Below are positions 27,849 to 37,085 of a stretch of DNA of 64,000 nucleotides, one piece after another. The DNA is from Aliiroseovarius zhejiangensis. Lineage in GTDB: Bacteria > Pseudomonadota > Alphaproteobacteria > Rhodobacterales > Rhodobacteraceae. Made by a program: the position numbers and the translations under genes. Numbering within the stretch: position 1 is the first letter of the stretch; every line of letters starts with the position of its first letter. The notes under the pieces were generated by a model, which saw only the letters and a program-made list of their open reading frames with translations, was not told the DNA's origin and ran no database searches. The DNA lies in assembly GCF_014656375.1 (NCBI RefSeq), contig NZ_BNCH01000010.1, positions 29,162 through 93,161 of the forward strand. Reading direction: 5' to 3'.

Positions 27849-29086
27849 GCGCCACCCGTTCGATCTTTGTCACCAATAACGGTCTGTCTGACCATATCGG
27901 CACCGCGCAGGTTCTGCCCTATCTGGAAGGCCTCGCGGCGCGCGGGCATCAGATCGCCTGTCTGTCGGTGGAACACCCCGCGCGGCAGGACGTCTTTGCC
28001 ACCAAAGTCGCGCCACGGCTGGAACGCGCGGGGATCGAGCACAGCCCGATCCTGCGCCGCACCCTGCCGCTGGCAGGCAAGCTGGAACGCTTCGCCATGC
28101 CGGGGCTGATGCAAAGCCGCTTGGAACGGCTGGTCGAGACCTTTCAGCCCGATCTGATCCATTGCCGCAGCTATATGCCATTGGGCGCGGTGCTGCCTGT
28201 CAGCTTGCGGCACGATCTGCCCTTCGTGTTCGACATGCGCGGCTTCTGGGTGGATGAACGCTGCGAGGCGGGTCTCTGGCAAGGTCCAATGGGCCGCAGC
28301 ATCGCCCGCCACTTCCGCAAGTTAGAGGCCCGCGCGATCAGCGGGGCCAGCGCGATTGTCGCCCTGACCCAAGACGCGAAATCGGTTGTCGCGACGCGCC
28401 GCCCGTCCGCCGGATCGGTGACAAGCGTCATTCCCTGCAGCGTCGATCAGACCCGGTTCCGGCCCGACCGCGCGCTGCGGGCCAGAACGCGGCTGGCGCT
28501 GGGATATTCAGCGAAGGACGTGGTGCTGGTGCATCTTGGGTCAGCCGGGCCGCTTTACCAGATGGGCACCACCTATCGCCTGCTGGCCGCGCTTCAGGCG
28601 CAGGACATGCAGGCGCGGCTGCTGCTGGTTGGCGATCATTCCGTCGATCAGCATGTGCAGGCAGCCCGCAGTTATGGCGTCACGCTGGACCCGGCGCACC
28701 TGACCTGCAAGCGCGTGCCGCATGATGACGTGCCCGCCCTTCTGAACGCGGCTGATATCGGCCTGTCGTTCCGCATTGCCAGCAAATCCAGCCTTGGCGT
28801 GTCCGCCACCAAGACGGGCGAATATCTGTCCTGCGGTCTACCGGTGATCAGCAACACAGGGATCGGAGATATCAACGACATCCTGCCCAACCGCCGCTTC
28901 GGTCTGGTGCTGGCTCATCACGACACGCCCGCCATTGAACACGCCGCGCGCACCATCGCATCTGCACCCTTTGCGCCCCGCGCCGTGATCCGTGCGCATG
29001 CCGCTGGCCGTTTCTCGCTGGATCGGGCCTGTGACCAGTATGATGCGCTTTACCGCATGTTTCACGCCGAAAGACAGGCCGCATGA
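27845..29086 (+). CDS. Glycosyltransferase (GT4-like, GT-B fold)
   Basis: A 413-residue cytoplasmic glycosyltransferase. The N-terminal acceptor domain has VTNNGLSDHIGTAQVLPYLEGLA and FDMRGFWVDER. The C-terminal donor domain has VLVHLGSAGPLYQMG, RLLLVGD and KTGEYLSCGLPVISNTGIGD, the conserved GT-B core for nucleotide-sugar binding. The start ATG at 27845 overlaps the stop of the interrupted glycosyltransferase, so its translation may be partly coupled to the broken gene. Sugar and linkage unknown. Confidence 0.85.
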   Translation: MSATRSIFVTNNGLSDHIGTAQVLPYLEGLAARGHQIACLSVEHPARQDVFATKVAPRLERAGIEHSPILRRTLPLAGKLERFAMPGLMQSRLERLVETFQPDLIHCRSYMPLGAVLPVSLRHDLPFVFDMRGFWVDERCEAGLWQGPMGRSIARHFRKLEARAISGASAIVALTQDAKSVVATRRPSAGSVTSVIPCSVDQTRFRPDRALRARTRLALGYSAKDVVLVHLGSAGPLYQMGTTYRLLAALQAQDMQARLLLVGDHSVDQHVQAARSYGVTLDPAHLTCKRVPHDDVPALLNAADIGLSFRIASKSSLGVSATKTGEYLSCGLPVISNTGIGDINDILPNRRFGLVLAHHDTPAIEHAARTIASAPFAPRAVIRAHAAGRFSLDRACDQYDALYRMFHAERQAA

Positions 29087-29748
29087 CCGCCACCCCGCGC
29101 ATTCTGGCCGTCGATGTGTGCGGTACGCTTTATGACACGAACACCACTGCAGGGCTGGTGATGTTTCACCACGCCCGGCGCGGCCACCGCTGGCGCCACG
29201 CGGCTTTGACAGCAATCTCGCGGCGCGGGGTGTTGCGGGCCGGGTTGGTTGCGGTCGCGAAGCTCACGCGGTTCGACGTGCATCGGGCGCTTGTTCTGAT
29301 CAGCCTGCGCAACGAGACCCTGACGTCGCTGCAGGCGTCGGCCAAGGGCTATGTCACCGATCATCTGCCTGCGACGGCCATTGCCGCCGCTCACACCCGC
29401 ATGGCCCGGATGCGCGCCGCCGGGTGGCAGCCTGTGCTGGTGTCCAACGCCCTGTCCCCGGTGATTGGCGAAATCGCCCGCCAGCTCGACCTGCCCTTCA
29501 TCGCCTCGGACCCCGCCCAGCGCGCGGGGCGATTGACAGGGCGTCTGTCGCGCGATCTGACCGGGCAGAAACGCAAGGCGGTCGAGGCATATCTGAACCG
29601 CCCGCTGGACGCGGTCGCGTTCGCGGTGATCACCGACAACCGGTCAGACCGTGATCTGGTGGCTGCCGCCAACCCGGCGATTCTGGTTGCTGCGCGAACC
29701 CCCCGCAAATGGATGAGGACCTGGGATGCCGAGATTCTGTGTCACTGA
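29083..29748 (+). CDS. HAD-superfamily hydrolase (probable phosphatase)
   Basis: A 221-residue HAD protein: motif I VDVCGTLYDTNT (nucleophile Asp10, acid/base position Cys12 instead of the usual Asp), motif II LVSNALS, a conserved Lys (GQKRKAVEAYL) and motif III ITDNRSDRDLV. Overlaps the previous gene by 4 bp and the next membrane protein by 23 bp. The order HAD then UbiA-like resembles systems in which a phosphatase removes the 5-phosphate from a polyprenyl-phosphoryl ribose made by a UbiA-type enzyme. The Asp to Cys change in motif I could weaken phosphatase activity. Role inferred. Confidence 0.75.
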   Translation: MTATPRILAVDVCGTLYDTNTTAGLVMFHHARRGHRWRHAALTAISRRGVLRAGLVAVAKLTRFDVHRALVLISLRNETLTSLQASAKGYVTDHLPATAIAAAHTRMARMRAAGWQPVLVSNALSPVIGEIARQLDLPFIASDPAQRAGRLTGRLSRDLTGQKRKAVEAYLNRPLDAVAFAVITDNRSDRDLVAAANPAILVAARTPRKWMRTWDAEILCH

Positions 29749-30544
29749 CCCCCGCCACCTGATCCTGCTTGTGCCGTTCGGCTATGCGTTCACCTCGCGC
29801 TATCACTGGCCGCGCGATTTCGTGGTCAACGCCCTGACCGCATGGGTGCCGGGCGTGATCCTTGTCGCGCTTTTGGGTGATCTGGGCGCGGGTCCGGCTG
29901 TGTTGACCTATCTTCTGGGCTACGCGGTCTTTATCAGCCTTTACGAGCTGGGCTATCTGGCCAATGACACGATCGGATTGCGCCATGATCCAACCCCACG
30001 CCGCAGGGTCGATGTGGTCATGTCGCCCACCACGATCCTTGTCTTCGGCACGGTTCGGCTGGGCGTTGCATTGGTCGCAATCCTTGCGTTGGGTGTCGGC
30101 GGTGCGGCGATCTACTGGGCCACCCTCGCGGCATTGGGGGTCACGCTGATCGCCCACAACACCCTGCGCGCGACCGAAATGAAGTTCTTCACGTTTCTGC
30201 AACTCTCGCTCTTCCGGTTCGCGCTTCCGGTGCTGCCCGTTCTGGTCGTCGCCGGGGATGTGGTCGGTATGCTGATCTGCTTTGCCACCGGGCTTTTGCT
30301 GTTCACGCTGCCCCGGTTCCTGACCTATCTGGACGCCAAAGGGCGGTTGTCCCTGCCCGAGCGCAAGGCCCGCGCCTATCACCTGAAGACCCATCTTGCC
30401 GTCTTGCCGCTTGTCACGCTGTTGTCGATCGCCACGCACGAGGTTGCCCCGATCGCTTGCCTTCTATGGGGCGTGTTCGTCCAGCTTGTCTATGTCGCCC
30501 GCGCCCGTGTGCCAGCACATCCAGGGGGGGCCACATCCTTGTGA
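29726..30544 (+). CDS. Polytopic membrane protein, possible UbiA-like transferase
   Basis: A 272-residue protein with about eight hydrophobic segments. The cytoplasmic loop GYLANDTIGLRHDPTPRRR resembles the first Asp-rich loop of UbiA-type prenyltransferases (NDxxDxxxD), but the middle Asp is Gly here. A second loop (YLDAKGRLSLPERKARAYHLKTH) could be the other substrate site. With the overlapping HAD gene, this recalls the decaprenyl-phosphate phosphoribosyltransferase/phosphatase pair, so it may attach a phospho-sugar to polyprenyl phosphate. The assignment is weak and is offered as a hypothesis. Confidence 0.5.
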   Translation: MPRFCVTDPRHLILLVPFGYAFTSRYHWPRDFVVNALTAWVPGVILVALLGDLGAGPAVLTYLLGYAVFISLYELGYLANDTIGLRHDPTPRRRVDVVMSPTTILVFGTVRLGVALVAILALGVGGAAIYWATLAALGVTLIAHNTLRATEMKFFTFLQLSLFRFALPVLPVLVVAGDVVGMLICFATGLLLFTLPRFLTYLDAKGRLSLPERKARAYHLKTHLAVLPLVTLLSIATHEVAPIACLLWGVFVQLVYVARARVPAHPGGATSL

Positions 30545-31623
30545 TCTATGTCGCTCTGTTCCTGGCGCTGATCCTGCTGCGCCTGGTGCTGGCCCGGCAG
30601 CCTCGCCTGCGCGATCAGACCTATCCGATCGTGCTGGCCGCCCTGTTCCTGTTCGTCGCCTTCCGGCTGGAGGTCGGCTGCGACTGGAACGGCTACTACC
30701 GCCACTTCCTGATGCAGCTCGACCTGGACCTTGTTGATGCTCTGGCCCAGCGCGAGCCGCTCTGGTGGGCATTGGTCCAGGGGGTGGGCGCTGCGGGGCT
30801 GGGCTATCCATGGCTGAATGTGGCAGCGGCGGTGATCTTTTTTGCAGGCGTGCACATGCTTGCGCGCCAACAGGTGGACAGGCTGGGGTTTCTGATCCTG
30901 CTCTATCCGGTGTTGATCCTGAACATGCCGATGTCGGGGATCCGGCAGGCCGCTGCCATCGGTATAATGTGCATGGGGTTTGCACTGTTCCGCAACGGAC
31001 AGACGATACGCTTTGCCCTGGCCACGCTGGTCGCCACGGGCTTTCACAGCAGCGCAGGCGTGTTCCTGTTGCTGGCGCCACTTGCCGGGCAGGGCAGGAT
31101 CCGGGCGCGCCTGTTCGCGGCGCTGCTGCTGGCCGTGCCGGGCGCATTTCTGCTGGCCACGGGCGACAGCGCCCAACTTGCGCTTTCACGCTATGTCGAT
31201 ACCGGGGTGGATGCCCATGGCGCACTGTATCGCGCCGCGCTTCTGGCGCTCAGCGGCGGGCTGTTTCTGATCGCCTTGCGCCCCGCCTGGCGCGTGCGAT
31301 TTCCCGGAGATTACCGGATGATGGTGCTGGCGTCCCTGATGATGCTGACCACCCTGCCGCTGATCGCGCTATCCAGTGTGATTGCCGACCGGATCGGCTA
31401 TTTCCTGGTGCCGCTTCAGGCAATGATGCTGGCCCGCATCCCGTTCCTGAACCTTGGCGCAACCGGTACGATCCTGACCGTCGCGCCCTATGTCGTGCTG
31501 CTGGTGATGCTGGTGGTCTGGACAGTTTATTCGGCCCATTTCCACTACTGCTATCTGCCCTATGACACGTGGCTTTTCGGCCTTCCCGATATCTATCAAC
31601 TGCCGACCCGAGGTGGCGCATGA
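30541..31623 (+). CDS. EpsG-family polysaccharide polymerase (Wzy-like)
   Basis: A 360-residue membrane protein with about nine to ten hydrophobic segments. The loop FRLEVGCDWNGYYRHFL (about residues 43-59) is the EpsG family signature (FR-x-x-x-GxDxxxY), and the segment MSGIRQAAAIGIM is the second conserved motif. EpsG proteins polymerise exopolysaccharide repeat units on the outer face of the inner membrane. GTG at 30541 overlaps the upstream stop (GTGA), and the end overlaps the next glycosyltransferase; an in-frame ATG at 30457 would add an implausible basic Cys-rich leader. Confidence 0.83.
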   Translation: MIYVALFLALILLRLVLARQPRLRDQTYPIVLAALFLFVAFRLEVGCDWNGYYRHFLMQLDLDLVDALAQREPLWWALVQGVGAAGLGYPWLNVAAAVIFFAGVHMLARQQVDRLGFLILLYPVLILNMPMSGIRQAAAIGIMCMGFALFRNGQTIRFALATLVATGFHSSAGVFLLLAPLAGQGRIRARLFAALLLAVPGAFLLATGDSAQLALSRYVDTGVDAHGALYRAALLALSGGLFLIALRPAWRVRFPGDYRMMVLASLMMLTTLPLIALSSVIADRIGYFLVPLQAMMLARIPFLNLGATGTILTVAPYVVLLVMLVVWTVYSAHFHYCYLPYDTWLFGLPDIYQLPTRGGA

Positions 31624-32762
31624 AAGTTCTGTTGACCGTCAACGCCGCGTGGAACGCCCTGAATTTCCGCCGCCCGGTGATCGAGGCCTTGCTGCATCTA
31701 GGCCATCACGTCACCATCCTCGCCCCGCTGGATGACGCTGCACCAGCATTGCGCCGCATGGGGTGTCAGGTGATCGACCTGCAGATGGACATACAAGGAC
31801 TGTCCCCCCGGCAGGATGCCAAACTGATCCGTCGGTTCGGTCATCACTTTGCGGCGCTCGGACCGGACATCATCCTGAGCTATACGGTCAAGAACAACAT
31901 TTTCGGTGCCGTCGCGGCGAAACGTCTGGGGATCCCCTTTCTGCCGAATGTTTCGGGTCTCGGAACGGGTTTTTTGTCGGGTGGCGCGCTCAGGATGGTG
32001 GTCGAGACCCTGTATCGCCACGCATTCCGCGGATTGCCTATCCTGTTTTTCCAGAACCCGGACGACCGCGACCTGTTCGTCAATCGGCGGCTGATCGCTC
32101 CGGGGCAGGCCCGCCTGTTGCCCGGTTCGGGTGTCGATCCGGACCATTTTCGCCCCTGCCCTCTGCCGGCCCGCGACGAAACAGTGTTCCTGATGATCTC
32201 GCGCCTTCTGCGCGATAAGGGAGTGCTGGAATATGTCGAGGCTGCCCGCCGGATCAGAACCACCCGTCCGGACCTGCGCTTTCAGATCCTTGGCCCAGTC
32301 GATGCGGCAAACCGCTCGGTCCTGGGGGCCGAGGCGTTGCGGGAATGGATGGCCGATGGGGTGATCGAACATCTGGGCAAACATGACGATGTGCGCCCCT
32401 TCATCGCAGAGGCGGATTGCGTCGTGTTGCCATCCTATCGCGAAGGCGCCCCGCGCACGTTGCTTGAGGCGGCCAGCATGGCCCGACCACTGATCGCAAC
32501 GGACGTGCCCGGCTGCCGCCATGTGGTGGAGGACGGGATCACGGGCCTGCTTTGCGCCCCGCGCGATGCGGGCAGTCTGCACGCCTCTTTCGAAGAGTTC
32601 GCGAACATGCCACCCGGCACCCGCGCGCAAATGGGTCGGGCCGGACGGGACAAGATGCTGCGCGACTATGACCAGAAAATCGTGGTCGACCGCTACCTTG
32701 CCGCAATGGCCGAGCTTGTGCCGCACAAGATGGCAGCACGGGACACGCGCCTGCGCGCCTAG
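31620..32762 (+). CDS. Glycosyltransferase family 4 (PglA/WbpX-like)
   Basis: A 380-residue GT-B fold enzyme. N-terminal acceptor domain: LSYTVKNNIFGAVAAKRLGIPFLPNVSGLG, typical of PglA-type transferases that add N-acetylgalactosamine to lipid-linked sugars. C-terminal donor domain: FLMISRLLRDKGVLEYVEAA and LPSYREGAPRTLLEAASMARPLIATDVPGCR (EGxPxxxLEA). It overlaps the EpsG gene by 4 bp and is the last gene of the operon. No terminator is visible after it; the next 168 bp are AT-rich and probably hold the promoter of the export gene. Confidence 0.9.
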   Translation: MKVLLTVNAAWNALNFRRPVIEALLHLGHHVTILAPLDDAAPALRRMGCQVIDLQMDIQGLSPRQDAKLIRRFGHHFAALGPDIILSYTVKNNIFGAVAAKRLGIPFLPNVSGLGTGFLSGGALRMVVETLYRHAFRGLPILFFQNPDDRDLFVNRRLIAPGQARLLPGSGVDPDHFRPCPLPARDETVFLMISRLLRDKGVLEYVEAARRIRTTRPDLRFQILGPVDAANRSVLGAEALREWMADGVIEHLGKHDDVRPFIAEADCVVLPSYREGAPRTLLEAASMARPLIATDVPGCRHVVEDGITGLLCAPRDAGSLHASFEEFANMPPGTRAQMGRAGRDKMLRDYDQKIVVDRYLAAMAELVPHKMAARDTRLRA

Positions 32763-32930
32763 CGCGGCGATCACGCCGCAATTCGGCAACACACCCGCGC
32801 CGATCAGGCATCCCAACAAACAACCTATGGTATTTATCTTTCTTCACTTTGCAATTTTGATATGAGTTAACCAACACCCCGTCCCACCCGCCAAAGCGCG
32901 ATGAACCGGGGCGGACGGATGGAGGACCCT

Positions 32931-34298
32931 ATGCACCACAACAGCCTGCGCGCGCTTCTTCTTGGCACCTGCCTGACCCTGTCCGGTTGCGGCGTCACCT
33001 ATCACAGCCCGACCGTGCAGTCGCAGGCCGCCGGGCTGGATGTCAGCGTGGTGGAAATCACCGCAAGCTCGGTGAAACAGGCCAACAGCGCACCCTATGT
33101 GCCGCTGAGCCTGCCGGATGCCTTTCACGCGATTGCGGGCGGGACGGGCTTGCGTGGTGCGGGCGCGGTCCCGGACATGCCGGAGGGCCCCACAGGGTCA
33201 CGCGAACAGATCGCCACCCGGCTGCCTGCCCTCGTCACACCGCAACGCTATGAAATTGGGGTTGGCGATGTGGTGCTGCTGGTCACGAAAAGCGGGGCCA
33301 GCACGATCGAGGAGCTGGGCGGCTTGCTGACCGCCCAGACGCAGCGACAAGGGTTCACCGTTCGCGACAACGGGATGATCGCGCTGCCTGATATCGGGCA
33401 GGTCAAGGTGGCAGGCAAAACGGTTGAGGCCGCCGAGGACGCCGTGTTCCAGGCCCTTGTGGCGAAGAACATCGACCCTGCCTTCAGTCTTGAGATCGCG
33501 GAATTCAACTCCCGGCACGTGGCCATCGGCGGCAAGGTCGGGCGCGCGGGTCTTGTGCCCCTGACCCTGCAACCCCTGCGTCTGGGCGATGCGCTGGCGC
33601 AGGCCGGAGGCGTCGTCGCCAGTGACACGGGCGCAACAGCGATACGCCTTTACCGGGATGGCACCTTGTATCAGATGCCAGCTTCGGCCCTGCGGTCCGA
33701 TGCCAGGGTCCGTGACCTGACCCTGTTGTCGGGCGATGCGATCTATGTGGATGAAACCTATGACCTTGACCGGGCGCTGGCCTTTTATGAGGCACAGATC
33801 GCCGCAATCGGCCTGAAGCGCAGCGCCCGCCTGCACGCCCTGTCCGAACTCAGAGCCGAAATGTCCGTGCAGCGCGACACGCTTGAAGAACGGCGCGCCA
33901 ATTTCACCAGCCGCCGCGCGCTGGACGCCGAGCCGCGCGATTATGTCTATCTGACGGGCGAGGTGGCCCGGCAGGGGCGCGTGGCGCTGCCCTATGGGCG
34001 ACAGGCCAGCCTGGCGGATGTGCTGTATAATGAAGGTGGATTTGACACCAGAACCGGCGATCCGGCGCAGATCTATGTGATCCGGCCCGGCACCGATGCG
34101 GATGACACGACCGTCACGGCCTGGCATCTGGACGCGACCAATGTGATCAACATCACGTTGGCAACGCGGATGCAGATGCGCCCGAACGACATCGTCTTTA
34201 TCGAGGAACAGCCGATCACCAAATGGTCGCGCGCCTTCGAACAGGCTTTCCCGATCCTGATCAACAAATCCGTCAATGGCGACAGCGGCGTGCCCTGA
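32931..34298 (+). CDS. Polysaccharide export outer-membrane lipoprotein (Wza-like)
   Basis: A 455-residue lipoprotein. Lipobox LSGC (Cys19) after a hydrophobic signal. The poly-export domain (about 100-185: PQRYEIGVGDVVLLV, QGFTVRDNGMIALPDIGQVKVAGKT) is followed by two SLBB-type beta-grasp domains (about 190-270 and 325-405, the second starting RDYVYLTGEVARQGRVALP). It forms the outer-membrane channel for the polymer, partnered by the Wzc-like kinase encoded convergently. ATG 32931 follows GGAGG (32921-32925); an upstream in-frame ATG at 32901 would displace the signal peptide. Confidence 0.9.
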   Translation: MHHNSLRALLLGTCLTLSGCGVTYHSPTVQSQAAGLDVSVVEITASSVKQANSAPYVPLSLPDAFHAIAGGTGLRGAGAVPDMPEGPTGSREQIATRLPALVTPQRYEIGVGDVVLLVTKSGASTIEELGGLLTAQTQRQGFTVRDNGMIALPDIGQVKVAGKTVEAAEDAVFQALVAKNIDPAFSLEIAEFNSRHVAIGGKVGRAGLVPLTLQPLRLGDALAQAGGVVASDTGATAIRLYRDGTLYQMPASALRSDARVRDLTLLSGDAIYVDETYDLDRALAFYEAQIAAIGLKRSARLHALSELRAEMSVQRDTLEERRANFTSRRALDAEPRDYVYLTGEVARQGRVALPYGRQASLADVLYNEGGFDTRTGDPAQIYVIRPGTDADDTTVTAWHLDATNVINITLATRMQMRPNDIVFIEEQPITKWSRAFEQAFPILINKSVNGDSGVP

Positions 34299-34315
34299 AC
34301 CTTGTGCAAACGGTT

Positions 34316-36247
34316 CTAGGTCGCGCCGTAATACCCTTTGTCATAAGTGGCATAGGCAGCATACGTCCCGCCATATCCATATCGCGCCAGTTCCTCGGTT
34401 CTGACCTGTGACAGGACAAGCCCGGTGATTTTCGCGTTCACCATCGCAAACTGCCGCAATGCTTCGGCGACCTGCGGGCGGGTCGTCTTGTTCCATCCAA
34501 CCGTGAACAGAACCGCATCCGCATGACGGGCCATCACCCGCGCATCGGGCACCACCAGAGCCGGAGGGCTATCGATGACAACCGCGTTATACCCGGCGCG
34601 CGCTGCGCCGATCATTTGTTCGAACCGGCGCGAGGCGAACAGGTCTGCGGCGCTGGTGCGCGAGGCCTCTCCGAACAGGACATCGGCGTCCAATCCGGGC
34701 ACGTGCTGAACCGCATCCGACAGCGCCACATCCCCTGTGAGAACCGACATGATCCCGTGTTTGGACGGGCCGGGCACATAATGCCGAAGCGTGCAGCGTC
34801 GAATGTCCCCTTCGATCAGAAGGACTCGCTTGCCCAACCCTGCCAGGCTGTGGGTCAGGGCAACCGCCTGTGTGGTCTTCCCCTCGTCCGGCACCGCCGA
34901 TGCGACAAGGATCACCTGCGGTGGCTGGTCGATGTCAGACATCAGCAGAGATGTGCGCAGATTGCGCATAGCCTCGACCGCCGCCGCGGTGGGATGATCC
35001 GTCAGAAACGGGATCAAAGCGCCGCGATCCGTGACCGGAAGATGCGGAACCTGCCCCAGAACCGGCCGGCCTGTTGCCTCTTCCAGTTCTTCAACCGAAC
35101 GGAATCCCGCATGGACAAACTGCCGCCACAAAACATGGACCGACGCCAGCAACATTCCAACAACCGCACAAACCGCCATGATGAGCCCCTTGCGCGGGGA
35201 TTGGTATGTACCCAGCGCGGCGGGTGACAACACCCGCGCATCCGCCTGTTGCAGACCGCGAATGGCGCTGGCCTCTTTCAGACGCGCAAGCAGCGTTTCA
35301 TAAAGCACGCGGGTTGCCTGCGCGTCCCGTTCCAGTTCCTGCAGCACCGTCACGTCTGCGCTTTGGACCTCGACCGCCGTTTCAAGGTCGGCAATCGAGT
35401 TCTGCAACGCAGCCTTCTGCAGTGCCAACCGTTCCGGGTCGCTGGCCCGCTCTGCCCGAAGGGTCACGTCCTGCAATCGCGCACGGGCGTCTTTCAGGCG
35501 GGCGTTCAGATTGGCAAGCTCTTCGGTCGACGTCAGGTCCATGCGCACGCGCGCCTGCGCCACCGCCGCTTCGCGTACTGTCAGGTCCTGTCGCAGATCA
35601 CCCACACGGTCGGACAACCACCGCACCGCGTCATCCGCTGCCTGAAACTTCGCATCAACCTGATCCTGAAGGTAAAGCGAGGACAGCGCATTCGCCATAT
35701 TGGCCGCTTTGACCCGATCTTCCGACCGCACCGTGACTGAAAAAATGCGGGTGTTGCGCTGAACATGCGCTGAAATGGCATCCTGCACCGCGCTGACCAC
35801 CTGTGCGACCTGTTCAGGGCCATCCGTCACCGCCGCTGCCTGAAGGATCGGCAGCCCCGATCCGAGGGCCGGATTGAACTCGGGGTCGCGGGACAGGTCC
35901 AGCGCCTCGACCAGTTTCTGCACAAGGCCACGGGATTGAATGATATGTAGCTGCGTGTTCATGTCCGACAGATCATGCGCCACCGGATTTGCGGGAAGAT
36001 CACCTGAGATCACCGGGTCTTGCGATTGCGTCATCACCAGAAGCGCCGTGGCGGCATATTTCGGCCGCGCAATGCCAAACCCATAGACCGCGCCGATGAT
36101 CAGCCCCAGAAGACCCAACAGGGCAATCGTCCGGCGGCCCCGCCACAGCGCCTGCCCGACGCGAACAAGATCCAGATCACCATGCGCTGTCTGATCATCG
36201 CGTGTCGCGGGGCCATAAGCACCCGCGAACCCCTGCCTTATATTCAT
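34316..36247 (-). CDS. Polysaccharide co-polymerase / tyrosine autokinase (Wzc-like)
   Basis: A 643-residue inner-membrane protein. Wzz-type chain-length domain between membrane segments at about 41-60 and 355-375, with long coiled-coil helices (about 200-335). The cytoplasmic BY-kinase domain has Walker A VASAVPDEGKTT (448-459), Walker A' VLLIEGD (475-481) and Walker B VVIDSPPALV. The C-terminal Tyr cluster YGYGGTYAAYATYDKGYYG is the autophosphorylation tail. It controls polymer length and export with Wza. It converges on the wza-like gene with a 17-bp gap. Confidence 0.92.
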   Translation of the reverse strand: MNIRQGFAGAYGPATRDDQTAHGDLDLVRVGQALWRGRRTIALLGLLGLIIGAVYGFGIARPKYAATALLVMTQSQDPVISGDLPANPVAHDLSDMNTQLHIIQSRGLVQKLVEALDLSRDPEFNPALGSGLPILQAAAVTDGPEQVAQVVSAVQDAISAHVQRNTRIFSVTVRSEDRVKAANMANALSSLYLQDQVDAKFQAADDAVRWLSDRVGDLRQDLTVREAAVAQARVRMDLTSTEELANLNARLKDARARLQDVTLRAERASDPERLALQKAALQNSIADLETAVEVQSADVTVLQELERDAQATRVLYETLLARLKEASAIRGLQQADARVLSPAALGTYQSPRKGLIMAVCAVVGMLLASVHVLWRQFVHAGFRSVEELEEATGRPVLGQVPHLPVTDRGALIPFLTDHPTAAAVEAMRNLRTSLLMSDIDQPPQVILVASAVPDEGKTTQAVALTHSLAGLGKRVLLIEGDIRRCTLRHYVPGPSKHGIMSVLTGDVALSDAVQHVPGLDADVLFGEASRTSAADLFASRRFEQMIGAARAGYNAVVIDSPPALVVPDARVMARHADAVLFTVGWNKTTRPQVAEALRQFAMVNAKITGLVLSQVRTEELARYGYGGTYAAYATYDKGYYGAT

Positions 36248-36289
36248 CCAAGGCCTCCTGACTGGTGTAGGAACATGATCAGATTCACC

Positions 36290-36961
36290 CTAGCGTCCCG
36301 TTCGGCTGATCACCGTGACCAGCGTCCGCCAGACGATCCACATCTCGAACCGGAAGCTGCGATTGGCGATGTAATGAAGATCTGCCTCGACCTTTCGGGC
36401 GGTGGCCGCGATGCCTTCGACATAGCCGATCTCGGTCTGGGCGAAGCCGCTGATCCCCGGCAACACCACGTGACGCTCTTTGTATCCGGGCACATCATTC
36501 AGGAAGGTAACAGCGTGGTCGTAACAGTCGGGGCGCGGGCCAATCAGGCTCATCTCGCCACGCAAAACGTTGATGATCTGGGGCAGTTCATCAAGTCGGC
36601 TCTGCCGCAGGGCCGCGCCAAGCCCGGTGATCCGATCGTCTTCAAGGGGATCATTTGCCCGGCGCCGTCGTGAAGACGGCGTCATCGTGCGAAACTTGTA
36701 GGCCATGAAGGGAATGCAGTTGCGCCCCATGCGGGGCTGCATGAACAAGACCGGCCCCGGATTATAGGCGCTGTTCAGGATCAGAAGGATCACCCCGACC
36801 GCAATCAAGATCGGCAGCAACAGAAGGCAGAACAGCACATCAAACACCCGCTTGCCAATGGCAAACCCCCGAGGGGTGAGGACGGCGGCATTCGCCGGCA
36901 CATCATCTACCCGCTCCGATCCGTCGGTGGTCATGCCAAAGTGATGCGCTATCTGCCTCAT
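36290..36961 (-). CDS. Initiating sugar transferase (polyprenyl-phosphate glycosyl-1-phosphate transferase)
   Basis: A 223-residue monotopic membrane enzyme of the bacterial sugar transferase family (WcaJ/ExoY/PglC group). A membrane hairpin (about 40-62) follows KRVFDVLFCLLLLP, then PVLFMQPRMGRNCIPFMAYKFRTM, RLDELPQIINVLRGEMSLIGPRP with the catalytic Asp-Glu, and PGISGFAQTEIGY. It transfers the first sugar-1-phosphate onto undecaprenyl phosphate. It is followed after 42 bp by the Wzc-like gene on the same strand. A palindrome sits directly upstream of the start. Confidence 0.93.
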   Translation of the reverse strand: MRQIAHHFGMTTDGSERVDDVPANAAVLTPRGFAIGKRVFDVLFCLLLLPILIAVGVILLILNSAYNPGPVLFMQPRMGRNCIPFMAYKFRTMTPSSRRRRANDPLEDDRITGLGAALRQSRLDELPQIINVLRGEMSLIGPRPDCYDHAVTFLNDVPGYKERHVVLPGISGFAQTEIGYVEGIAATARKVEADLHYIANRSFRFEMWIVWRTLVTVISRTGR

Positions 36962-36970
36962 GGTTGCATT

Positions 36971-36997
36971 AACCTAAAAATGATTCATCTTTAGGTT
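36971..36997. promoter_or_regulatory. Inverted repeat upstream of the sugar transferase gene
   Basis: AACCTAAA (36971-36978) / TTTAGGTT (36990-36997), 8-bp perfect arms with an 11-nt spacer, 9 bp before the sugar transferase ATG. It is AT-rich in a GC-rich setting and could be an operator. Unknown binding protein. Confidence 0.42.
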
Positions 36998-37085
36998 GCT
37001 AGCATGAATTAGCCAGCCTGCAAAGCGATTTGAGATCCGTGCCTGGCGAACCACCTGTCCGACAGGTGCGGGCAGGCGGCAGGGT

